Source of the DNA: Sporanaerobium hydrogeniformans
GTDB taxonomy: Bacteria; Bacillota; Clostridia; Lachnospirales; Cellulosilyticaceae
Reading direction: 5' to 3'
Length of the DNA stretch: 64,000 bases
NCBI RefSeq assembly: GCF_002735925.1
Contig: NZ_PEDL01000009.1
Coordinates: 56,487-120,486 of the forward strand
Shown here: positions 1 through 7,013 of the stretch, piece by piece
How positions within the stretch are numbered: the first letter of the stretch is position 1
Layout of the letters: each line of letters starts with the position of its first letter
Notes under the pieces: generated by a model
What the model was told of the DNA's origin: nothing
Databases searched by the model: none
Seen by the model: only the letters and a program-made list of their open reading frames with translations
Translations under genes and position numbers: made by a program

Positions 1-1658
1 TGTATGCCAAATAAAGTATAAATAGCTATACGTGCTGCCCTTACAGAATATTCCTCTGTAAATACCATGTCTTCTGGAATCTCCACAAATTGACTAACCA
101 TTGCAAAGTTAGTAGAACCCTCTGGTACAACCTTAGGTCTGTCGCTCATCTTTCGTGGTTGAAATTGTGCATCAATATAAGGCATCATGCAAGGAATCAC
201 ATTAATAATAGATTCTAATATCTCATTCTTATCTTTTTCCATATGCAAATGATGAATAAGCTCAATGAGAATCTCTTCTCCTGTGCAATTTCGCATAGGC
301 TTTCTTATATAATTACCAATACGATCCGTATAAAGTCCATATCCCCAAAATATAGTGGTATCCATTGGTTGATTTTTAAAATGAGGTTGAGCTGCTACTA
401 CAATGCTCATTAACCAGTTGGAATCTTTAAAAGTCATAAGTGCCCCACTGCCTGGAATGTTTCCTGAAAATCGTTCAATAAGCTTAAGTAGCTTGTTTCC
501 TTTACAAGTCACCGTAAAGCTTTCCCAATTGGTTTCTTCTGGATGATGAAAGAATGGAGCAGGATTTCCTAAGCCTGTCTTTTTCTTAGCTATATTTTCC
601 CAAAGCTCTGCAGACATTGGTTTTTCTGGCTTATATTGAGGTGCCATATAAAAATCACCTAAACTTGCATTATCCGTCATACAGCCATTTGTCATAATAC
701 ATACATCTTGTGGCCTTAAAGGGATAAGCTTTTTTTGACCTTCCTTATCCTCCAAATGAATACCTGTTACTGTAATCTGCTCTTCTGGTGCAAAATCTAA
801 ATCAAAAACCCTTGCATTTATTTTAAAGTCTACACCTGCACTTTTTAGATAGGCTTTAAGCGGTAAGATCACAGATTCATATTGATTATAAGGTGTGCGT
901 GTTACACCCTCTAACGTTTCAATACGAGAAAATTCGAAGATCATACGTTCCATATAACGTTTAAATTCAAATAAACTAGACCATTTTTGAAAAGCAAAGG
1001 TCGTTTGCCACATATACCAAAAATTTGTTTCAAAGAAGTGAGGTGTATTTATAAACCATTCTTCAATTGTCATATTATCTAACTTTTCTTCTGGGGTAAG
1101 CATGAGTTTTCCTAAAGCAAGACGGTCCGCCGTATTAAAACCCATACTCCTTACATCTAAAATATTTCCCTGCTTATCAATTAATCGGGCTTGTGCATGT
1201 GTTGGATGAAGATGGTCAAAGTTTAAAATCTCTTCTGTTACACTTTTATTAGGAACCTCTAAAGAAGGGATACTTCTGAAAAGCTCCCAAAAGTTTTCAT
1301 AGGTTTCCTCATTGAGCATTCGCCCCCCTCGACATACAAAACCATTTTGAGCATTTCCTCCACCATCATTACTGCCTCCTAAAATTTTAAGGCCTTCAAT
1401 AACATGAATGTTTTCTCCTTTAAAATGACAATCTCTTATTAAGTAAGCTGCTCCAGCTAAAGAGCCTAGACCACCTCCTATAAAATAAACATGTCTGTCT
1501 TTGCTTTTCATGGAGGGAAGCCTTTTTTGGACTTGCTCCTTTCTACTAGCTACACATGCTTTTTTTCCATTGATCTTCCATATAGCCAGACCCATACCTG
1601 CTGTTATTCCCATTAATAACCATGGGTAGTTATTTTTCTTACGCCTTTTTCTATTCAT
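1..1658 (-). CDS. ohyA: Oleate hydratase (partial, 3' end off the window)
   Basis: Only the first 552 codons are present; the gene runs off the left edge. The family hydrates the cis-9 double bond of oleic and linoleic acid with FAD as cofactor, which helps detoxify unsaturated fatty acids. Seen: the FAD-binding loop GGGLGSLAGAAYLIRD from residue 61, GGSNDGGG, RGGRMLNEETYE at 110-121, FRSIPSLE, and near the edge EYSVRAARIAIYTLFGI, all in family order. Residues 12-28 are hydrophobic after an Arg/Lys-rich start, so a membrane anchor is likely; most relatives lack one. The Glu of the common RGGREM motif is Met114 here. Start 1658 follows AAGAGGGACG. No frameshift was seen in the part present. 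Confidence 0.93.
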   Translation of the reverse strand, partial: MNRKRRKKNNYPWLLMGITAGMGLAIWKINGKKACVASRKEQVQKRLPSMKSKDRHVYFIGGGLGSLAGAAYLIRDCHFKGENIHVIEGLKILGGSNDGGGNAQNGFVCRGGRMLNEETYENFWELFRSIPSLEVPNKSVTEEILNFDHLHPTHAQARLIDKQGNILDVRSMGFNTADRLALGKLMLTPEEKLDNMTIEEWFINTPHFFETNFWYMWQTTFAFQKWSSLFEFKRYMERMIFEFSRIETLEGVTRTPYNQYESVILPLKAYLKSAGVDFKINARVFDLDFAPEEQITVTGIHLEDKEGQKKLIPLRPQDVCIMTNGCMTDNASLGDFYMAPQYKPEKPMSAELWENIAKKKTGLGNPAPFFHHPEETNWESFTVTCKGNKLLKLIERFSGNIPGSGALMTFKDSNWLMSIVVAAQPHFKNQPMDTTIFWGYGLYTDRIGNYIRKPMRNCTGEEILIELIHHLHMEKDKNEILESIINVIPCMMPYIDAQFQPRKMSDRPKVVPEGSTNFAMVSQFVEIPEDMVFTEEYSVRAARIAIYTLFGI

Positions 1659-1747
1659 AACGTCCCTCTTTTCTTTTTACATAATAGCATTTACTATTAC
1701 CTATAGATTAAGCAGAGGGTTTTAGAATTATTCAATTCTAAGCAAAA

Positions 1748-1777
1748 AGTGAGTACAGCTTTTATACCGTACTCACT
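1748..1777 (-). terminator. Terminator downstream of type 3 proS
   Basis: AGTGAGTAC and GTACTCACT form a 9-bp stem with a 12-nt loop. On the - strand it is followed by TTTTT, 18 nt past the proS stop. T-rich sequence also follows on the + strand, so it may work in both directions, between proS and the start region of the oleate hydratase gene. Confidence 0.8.
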
Positions 1778-1794
1778 TTTATTTAAAATATTTT

Positions 1795-3231
1795 TTAGTA
1801 GGCTTTACCCCAATAAACCATCTTCTTAGCGGGCTTACCACAACAGATACACGTCTTAGCAATTTCTTCTTGTTCAAACGGCATACAACGTGACGTTGCA
1901 CCTGTTTCTTCTTTAATTTTGTTTTCACATGCTTCATCGCCACACCACATTGCTTTTACAAACCCTGGTGTTTCTTCTACTGTTTTTGTAAACTCTTCCA
2001 TAGTAGTCGCAGAGTAAGTGTGTGCTTCTCTATGGTTTCTGGCTTTCTCTAACATTTCTTTTTGCATAGCTGTAAGTAACTTTGTTACTTCTTCTTGAAT
2101 ATGATCAAGAGATACTACCACCTTTTCACCTGTATCGCGTCTTGCAAGAACCGCTTGATTTGCTTCAATATCCTTTGGTCCTATTTCTAAACGTACTGGA
2201 ACGCCTTTCATTTCATGCTCACTAAACTTCCAACCTGGTGATTTGTCACTGTCATCTACTTTTATTCTGCCAACCTCTTGAAGCTTTGCCTTAAGTTCAT
2301 AAGCTTTATCAAGCACACCTTCTTTATGTTGTGCCACTGGGATAATCATCACTTGGACAGGGGCAATAGCAGGTGGTAATACAAGCCCACTATTATCACC
2401 GTGTACCATAATCAGTGCTCCGATAAGGCGTGTGGTCATCCCCCATGAGGTTTGATGGACATATTGTAATTGGTTATTTTTATCTGTGTATTGAATGCCA
2501 AAAGCCTTTGCAAAGCCATCACCAAAATTGTGACTTGTACCTGATTGAAGGGCTTTACCATCGTGCATCAAACTTTCTATAGTATAAGTTGCCTTTGCAC
2601 CAGCGAATTTTTCTTTTTCTGTCTTTTGACCTTTTACTACAGGAATAGCAAGGACATTTTCACAAAACTCAGAGTAGACATTAAGCATGCGTACTGTTTC
2701 TTCTTCTGCTTCTTCTGCTGTTGCATGAGCCGTATGACCTTCTTGCCATAAGAATTCAGTAGTACGAAGGAAAGGACGCGTTGTTTTTTCCCAACGTACA
2801 ACCGAACACCATTGATTATAAAGCTTAGGTAAGTCTCTATGAGATTGAATTTCCTTTGCATAGTGATCACAGAATAAGGTTTCTGAAGTAGGACGTACGC
2901 AAAGTCTCTCTGCAAGCTGCTCTTTCCCACCATGTGTTACCCATGCTACTTCTGGTGCAAAACCCTCTACGTGATCCTTTTCTTTTTCTAATAAGCTTTC
3001 TGGGATAAACATAGGCATATAGACATTAACATGTCCTGTTTCTTTAAAACGTTTGTCTAATTGTTGTTGTATAAGTTCCCAAATGGCATAGCCATAAGGT
3101 TTAATAATCATGCAACCTTTTACACTTGCATAGTCCACAAGCTCTGCTTTTTTAACCACATCGGTATACCACTGTGCAAAATCCTTATCCATATCTGTAA
3201 TCTCAGATACAAACTTTTGTTTTCCTGCCAT
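1795..3231 (-). CDS. proS: Prolyl-tRNA synthetase, type 3 (archaeal/eukaryote-like)
   Basis: Charges tRNA-Pro with proline in the cytoplasm. Seen: 478 residues, the usual length of the short ProS type 3 class, with class II motifs (VRPTSET near residue 114, then [20 protein letters not shown]), no INS editing insertion, and a C-terminal domain ending in a CxxC pair and a Tyr ([18 protein letters not shown]). This C-terminal zinc-type domain is typical of the class. RBS AAGGAG lies 8 nt before ATG 3231. It is the second of two different ProRS genes in tandem; a MITE-like element fills the 293-bp gap to the upstream type 1 gene. No T-box of its own was seen, so it may be expressed by read-through from the T-box-controlled promoter. 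Confidence 0.95.
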   Translation of the reverse strand: MAGKQKFVSEITDMDKDFAQWYTDVVKKAELVDYASVKGCMIIKPYGYAIWELIQQQLDKRFKETGHVNVYMPMFIPESLLEKEKDHVEGFAPEVAWVTHGGKEQLAERLCVRPTSETLFCDHYAKEIQSHRDLPKLYNQWCSVVRWEKTTRPFLRTTEFLWQEGHTAHATAEEAEEETVRMLNVYSEFCENVLAIPVVKGQKTEKEKFAGAKATYTIESLMHDGKALQSGTSHNFGDGFAKAFGIQYTDKNNQLQYVHQTSWGMTTRLIGALIMVHGDNSGLVLPPAIAPVQVMIIPVAQHKEGVLDKAYELKAKLQEVGRIKVDDSDKSPGWKFSEHEMKGVPVRLEIGPKDIEANQAVLARRDTGEKVVVSLDHIQEEVTKLLTAMQKEMLEKARNHREAHTYSATTMEEFTKTVEETPGFVKAMWCGDEACENKIKEETGATSRCMPFEQEEIAKTCICCGKPAKKMVYWGKAY

Positions 3232-3287
3232 TTCTTCTTCTCCTTTTATTTAAACATATTATTTTTATTATAAACATCCCCACACCC

Positions 3288-3517
3288 TCGTAGGGGACGA
3301 TTCCATATCGTCCCTCCTCTTTCCTCATCGTCCCTCAACACCTTATCTCCAAAAACTTTCTCCTCTATCCAAATATAAAATAGCCTTTGGCATAGTTAAA
3401 GAAGTAGAGTAGAGTGTGGATGGATATAAGTTTTAAAACGGATATGAGATTCCGGTTGGATATGGAATCCCAGGTGGATATGGAGTCTCGGGCGGATATG
3501 GAATCCGCCCCTACGGG
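3288..3517. repeat. MITE-like element with inverted palindromic ends
   Basis: The gap between the two proS genes is bounded by two related sequences in inverted orientation: CGTAGGGGACGATTCCATAT from 3289, and its counterpart CGTAGGGGCGGATTCCATAT on the - strand at about 3498-3517. Each end also folds on itself: GGGACGAT/ATCGTCCC at 3294-3314 and GGGCGGAT/ATCCGCCC at 3491-3510. Where the ends differ, the stem pairs change together. No gene lies inside. Similar short palindromes of the GTAGGGGCGG type are dispersed in many clostridial genomes; calling this a MITE is inference. Confidence 0.6.
3422..3511 (+). repeat. 18-bp tandem repeat, 4-5 units
   Basis: GGATATG-containing units start at 3440, 3458, 3476 and 3494, exactly 18 bp apart; consensus GGATATGGAATCCCAGGT. 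A fifth, degenerate unit starts at 3422 (GGATATAAG). The last unit is part of the right end of the MITE-like element, so the array looks like an expansion of that end. One frame would read GYGIPG repeats but a stop at 3434 and lack of a start argue against coding. Confidence 0.75.
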
Positions 3518-3524
3518 GAAATGA

Positions 3525-5243
3525 TTAGAGGTTTGATTTTAATAGTTGTTCTATAAGACTTGTTACTTCTTGCTCAATACCTGCAACAGGTACAAGTTTC
3601 TTAACTGACTTATCTCTTGTTACAAGTTCTACTTTGCCTTCTTTAAGATTTTTTTCTCCGATCACTATACGCACAGGTATACCAAGAAGGTCTGCATCTG
3701 CAAATTGAACGCCTGGTGCTACATTTCGGTCATCCATTAAGACTTCAAACTGCTTATTTAACTTGCTATAAAGATCAAGTCCAATAGCATTTGTATCTAG
3801 AGATTTACTCTTAAGAGCACAGATATGCACTTGCCATGGTGCTACTGATATTGGCCAAATGGGACCCCATTCATCATGTCGTGCTTCAATAATACAAGCC
3901 AGTAATCGACCTACTCCAATGCCATAACAACCCATAATAGGTGTTTTTGACTTACCGTCTGAGTCGGTATAAGTCATATGCATACTCTCTGAATAACGTG
4001 TACCAAGTTGGAAAATATTCCCCACTTCTACACCACGTTTAAATTGTAATTTGCCCTGACAATGTGGGCACTCATGTCCTTCATTAACTTGTGCAATATC
4101 ATAATAAGCTTCTGGCTTAATATCTCTCTCCATACTAATGCCTTTGATATGATAATCTACCTTGTTTCCTCCTACTACGAGATTTTTCTCATTTCTAAGA
4201 GATTCATCAAAAATAAGAGTTGCCCCATCTGCTTTTAAATGATAAGGCCCCATGAAGCCATAGCAAAGGTTAGGAGTATCTTCATAACGTTCAAAAGGTC
4301 GAATTTGTGCTTTAACTACTTTTTGTAGCTTCGACTCATTTACTTGCAGGTCTCCTCTAATAAATACAATAAGAGGTTCTTTTTGCCCTTCTACTTCAAA
4401 TACACACGCTTTTAACGTTTGGTCATTTGTTACACCCAGTAAATTTGCTACTTGTTCAATCGTATGGGCATTAGGTGTATATACTTCTTCTATTTGTCCC
4501 TCTATAGTTGTGGCAACTGGTAATTTAGAAGTAGCTACCTCCATATTAGATTGGTAATCACAGCTGTCACATACTACAATCGTATCTTCTCCAATATCTG
4601 TAAGAAGCATAAATTCGTGAGCAACCTTTCCTCCCATCATTCCTGTGTCTGATTTCACACAGATGACTTCTGGCACACCCGCCCTTCTAAAGATGGTATG
4701 ATAAGCTTGCAGACATTCCTCATAGTAACTTTCTAAGTCTTCTTGAGAAGTATGGAAAGAATACGCATCCTTCATAGTAAACTCTCTTACACGAATAAGC
4801 CCACCTCTTGCTCTAGGTTCATCTCTAAATTTAGTTTGGATTTGATAAATCATGAAGGGATATTGACTATAGGACTTGGCTTCTGTACGTGCTAAATGCA
4901 CAGCTGCTTCCTCATGTGTCATACCTAATACCATATCTTTACCTGCTCGATCCTTAAAACGGACCAATTCACTGCCTACTCCTTCAAAGCGTCCTGATTC
5001 TTGCCATAATTCTCCTGGAAGAGCCACTGGAAACAGAACCTCTTGTCCATCAATTTTATCCATTTCTTCCCTGATAATGTTCTCAATTTTAGCTACTACC
5101 CTTTTAGCTGGAGGTAATAAAGAATAAATACCATTCGTTACTTGACGTACATATCCTCCACGTAATAAATAGATGTGACTAATACTCGTTGCATCTCCTG
5201 GTTTTTCTTTAAAGCGTTCACCTAATAGTTTGCTCATTAACAT
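3525..5243 (-). CDS. proS: Prolyl-tRNA synthetase, type 1 (bacterial, with editing domain)
   Basis: Charges tRNA-Pro; this long class also carries the INS domain that hydrolyses Ala-tRNA-Pro. Seen: LLRGGYVRQVTNGIYSLLP near the N-terminus, class II motif 2 (TKFRDEPRARGGLIRVREF), an insertion of about 180 residues with QTLKACVFEVEG holding the editing-domain Lys, then GCYGIGVGRLLA (motif 3) and the anticodon-binding domain. I place the start at 5243, 10 nt after GAGGA, giving 572 residues, the normal length. The open frame extends upstream to a GTG at 5348, but that part is T-box leader and includes its terminator hairpin. ATG 5237 is a close alternative. Regulated by the T-box. Confidence 0.95.
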   Translation of the reverse strand: MLMSKLLGERFKEKPGDATSISHIYLLRGGYVRQVTNGIYSLLPPAKRVVAKIENIIREEMDKIDGQEVLFPVALPGELWQESGRFEGVGSELVRFKDRAGKDMVLGMTHEEAAVHLARTEAKSYSQYPFMIYQIQTKFRDEPRARGGLIRVREFTMKDAYSFHTSQEDLESYYEECLQAYHTIFRRAGVPEVICVKSDTGMMGGKVAHEFMLLTDIGEDTIVVCDSCDYQSNMEVATSKLPVATTIEGQIEEVYTPNAHTIEQVANLLGVTNDQTLKACVFEVEGQKEPLIVFIRGDLQVNESKLQKVVKAQIRPFERYEDTPNLCYGFMGPYHLKADGATLIFDESLRNEKNLVVGGNKVDYHIKGISMERDIKPEAYYDIAQVNEGHECPHCQGKLQFKRGVEVGNIFQLGTRYSESMHMTYTDSDGKSKTPIMGCYGIGVGRLLACIIEARHDEWGPIWPISVAPWQVHICALKSKSLDTNAIGLDLYSKLNKQFEVLMDDRNVAPGVQFADADLLGIPVRIVIGEKNLKEGKVELVTRDKSVKKLVPVAGIEQEVTSLIEQLLKSNL

Positions 5244-5282
5244 AATCTTTTCATCCTCTTCTTTAAAATAGCCTTTATAGTC

Positions 5283-5313
5283 AAAAAAACCCCTATGCAT
5301 CAATGCATAGGGG
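5283..5313 (-). terminator. T-box terminator hairpin
   Basis: CCCCTATGCAT and ATGCATAGGGG make a perfect 11-bp stem with a 2-nt loop, followed on the - strand by seven T residues. It lies between the T-box sequence and the proS start and competes with the antiterminator. Confidence 0.92.
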
Positions 5314-5543
5314 CCATGTAATCTCGGCGGTACCACCCTAATTAACACAAGACCTGCTTATGTTATCTTAGTTACTCTATAACGGGAGTTCCCGCTGCGT
5401 TTATGTTTTTGCGCAGAGCTCCGAGCTTGGACAATATAGCTTAGCTTTAGAAGCCTTTCACCCGGTGAGCTTCCTCTCTTTATATAATTAAAAGCTAGTT
5501 TTATACTGATTTCTCTTCTCAGCTAATTTACTTATTCTATTTA
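5283..5543 (-). promoter_or_regulatory. T-box leader of proS (type 1)
   Basis: The - strand holds the T-box antiterminator sequence AGGGTGGTACCGCCGAG (5323-5339), followed by a terminator hairpin and a T run just before proS. Upstream are paired segments expected of stems I-III, for example CTGCG/CGCAG and CGGG/CCCG near 5385-5420. T-boxes sense uncharged tRNA and antiterminate. The downstream gene implies tRNA-Pro; a CCA triplet at 5428-5430 is a candidate specifier, but I could not fold stem I with certainty. Confidence 0.92.
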
Positions 5544-5549
5544 CCTATA

Positions 5550-5578
5550 AGCATAATCAAAACCCTAAGCCTTGTCAA
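5550..5578 (-). promoter_or_regulatory. Promoter of the proS T-box transcript
   Basis: TTGACA (5573-5578), 17-nt spacer, TATGCT (5550-5555) on the - strand. The predicted start, about 5543, gives a leader of roughly 300 nt, the right size for a T-box. Confidence 0.8.
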
Positions 5579-5624
5579 GATAACCTTAGCATCTCACCAC
5601 AAACTTCTCTTGCGTCCTTCTTTT

Positions 5625-5909
5625 TCATTTCTTATTTCTCCATAAAATGATGCTCCCTATAATAGTAAGTCCTAATAAAATAACTATTCCTATTAAAGAA
5701 CCTAGATTAAGTTTAGTCCCTACAAAAATAGCTGTTGGTCCATCTGCCCCTCCTATGATACCAACACTTGCCGCTCCAAAATTTTCTTTAATTAACTTAA
5801 ACATAAAGTACTTCTTTAATAAAAAAGGAACAACTGTAGTTATTACTAACAACATCCCACTTAAAAGGGTTATAACCTTAATAATTATTAATTTTAACTC
5901 TTTTTTCAT
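5625..5909 (-). CDS. Small membrane protein with decarboxylase-beta GADGPT motif
   Basis: 94 residues. Two or three hydrophobic segments (about 7-30, 45-62 and 70-88) surround GIIGGADGPTAIFV at residues 50-63. That motif is the signature of the beta subunit of Na+-translocating decarboxylases (OadB/GcdB/MmdB), where the Asp is in the Na+ path. The full-length subunit has about 400 residues; nothing else of it is found nearby, so this is not a local frameshift remnant. Starts ATG 5909 after GGGGGAG. Short proteins of this kind occur in other clostridia; function is unknown. It stands alone, upstream of the T-box promoter on the same strand. Confidence 0.75.
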   Translation of the reverse strand: MKKELKLIIIKVITLLSGMLLVITTVVPFLLKKYFMFKLIKENFGAASVGIIGGADGPTAIFVGTKLNLGSLIGIVILLGLTIIGSIILWRNKK

Positions 5910-6027
5910 ACGCTCCCCCTACTTGATTCCTATAGACTATTGGTAAACTTGAATTCTTATCCTATTCTATCACTTTGCATTTAACATCACAACATTTCAA
6001 ATATTTAACCTAGTAAAACTTAAAAGT

Positions 6028-6056
6028 TTGACAACCTCTAGAGGCTATACTATAAT
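6028..6056 (+). promoter_or_regulatory. Promoter of thiT
   Basis: Perfect consensus: TTGACA (6028-6033), 17-nt spacer, TATAAT (6051-6056). Transcription should start near 6063, just before the TPP aptamer. Confidence 0.9.
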
Positions 6057-6071
6057 AATTTTGATAATCAA

Positions 6072-6170
6072 ATATTCTTTTGCTAGGGGAGCTTTTAGCT
6101 GAGAGTGTACATATCGTACAGACCCTTATAACTTGCTTACAGATAATGCTGCTGCAAGGAAGCGAATGTG
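6072..6170 (+). promoter_or_regulatory. TPP riboswitch (THI element)
   Basis: Conserved aptamer blocks in order: CTAGGGGAGC, GCTGAGAGTG, GACCCTTATAACTTG, CAGATAATGCTGCTGCAAGG. It is followed by a terminator and a thiamine transporter gene, so thiamine pyrophosphate should switch off thiT by premature termination. Confidence 0.96.
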
Positions 6171-6186
6171 CTCCGAAAATAGTATG

Positions 6187-6210
6187 AGTCACACATTCGT
6201 GTGGCTTTTT
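6187..6210 (+). terminator. TPP riboswitch terminator
   Basis: AGTCACAC/GTGTGGCT form an 8-bp stem (one G-U pair) with loop ATTC, followed by TTTTT. It sits between aptamer and thiT. Confidence 0.85.
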
Positions 6211-6268
6211 ATTTTTGTGCATAGATACCTTCTAGCGAAGAAAAATAATCTTTGAAAGGGGTTTTTTT

Positions 6269-6934
6269 ATGTCTCATATTTTTACAAAGCTTTTAGAAAT
6301 CAGTCCTCTTGTATGGACTATTTTGGGTGTCATCGTATTGTTTTCCTTATTAGGTCTTGTTTGGACTTCTAAAAAAGAGGCAAAACAATCTTCCACTTTA
6401 ACTACAAAGAAAGTTGTTTATGGTGGTATGTGTATTGCGCTTTCTTTCATTCTCTCCTATATTCGCCTCTATAAAATGCCTCAAGGAGGTTCTATTACTT
6501 TAGCAAGTATGTTCCCTATTATCTTATATTCCATGGTATTTGGTCCTATAGCGGGCATTGTAACAGGTGTAGCCTATGGCTTTCTTCAGCTTATTCAAGA
6601 CGCTTGGGTACTGAACTGGGCACAGCTCCTCTTTGATTACCCCTTAGCCTTTGGTTTCTTGGGGCTTGCTGGTATGGCACCAAGCGCAATTAAAGCAAAA
6701 GAACTACGTACCGTTTTAGCGGTTTCTATCGCACTTTTAGGCAGAGGACTCATGCACTTCTTATCTGGTATCATCTTTTTTGCAGATTCTGCTCCAGAAG
6801 GTACAAGTGCTGTACTCTACTCTTTAGGCTATAATGCTTCTTACATTATTCCTGAATTAATTATTACCCTTATCCTTTCTGTTATCCTTATTTCAACCCC
6901 TATTTATGGAGCTATGAAAAAATCTGTTGCTTAA
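6269..6934 (+). CDS. thiT: ThiT-type thiamine transporter (ECF S component)
   Basis: Binds thiamine and brings it in with the shared ECF energizing module, whose genes are not in this window. Seen: 221 residues, about six hydrophobic segments of the ThiT fold plus one extra N-terminal segment (residues 15-32), and the family blocks LSYIRLYKMPQGGSITLASM, YGFLQLIQDAWVLNWAQLL and FDYPLAFGFLGLAG; the acidic and aromatic residues in the second block are those that hold thiamine in the family. RBS AAAGGGG is 7 nt before ATG 6269. Single-gene transcript, from the promoter at 6028 to the terminator at 6963, under TPP control. It lies on the + strand, opposite to most neighbours on this side of the origin. 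Confidence 0.95.
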   Translation: MSHIFTKLLEISPLVWTILGVIVLFSLLGLVWTSKKEAKQSSTLTTKKVVYGGMCIALSFILSYIRLYKMPQGGSITLASMFPIILYSMVFGPIAGIVTGVAYGFLQLIQDAWVLNWAQLLFDYPLAFGFLGLAGMAPSAIKAKELRTVLAVSIALLGRGLMHFLSGIIFFADSAPEGTSAVLYSLGYNASYIIPELIITLILSVILISTPIYGAMKKSVA

Positions 6935-6962
6935 TTATTAGGCATTCACTTGATAATCAATC

Positions 6963-6998
6963 AAAAAAAGACGCCGGGAGTAGCGGCGTCTTTTTTTT
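6963..6998. terminator. Bidirectional terminator between thiT and glnN
   Basis: GACGCCG/CGGCGTC 7-bp stem, 7-nt loop, with A7 on the 5' side and T8 on the 3' side. It serves the convergent thiT (+) and glnN (-) genes. Confidence 0.93.
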
Positions 6999-7013
6999 GG
7001 AGTATCTATGTGA

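Noticed and set aside
3422..3511. CRISPR array
   Set aside because: Units are contiguous 18-mers with no spacers and no cas genes are near.
1795..5243. proS duplication with one decayed copy
   Set aside because: The two proteins are of different evolutionary types and both keep full-length catalytic motifs.
5244..5348. N-terminal extension of proS
   Set aside because: It is T-box and terminator sequence; the RBS and family length support the start at 5243.
5625..5909. Pseudogene fragment of a decarboxylase beta subunit
   Set aside because: No further homologous sequence on either side, a proper RBS and start, and coherent membrane segments; similar short proteins occur elsewhere.
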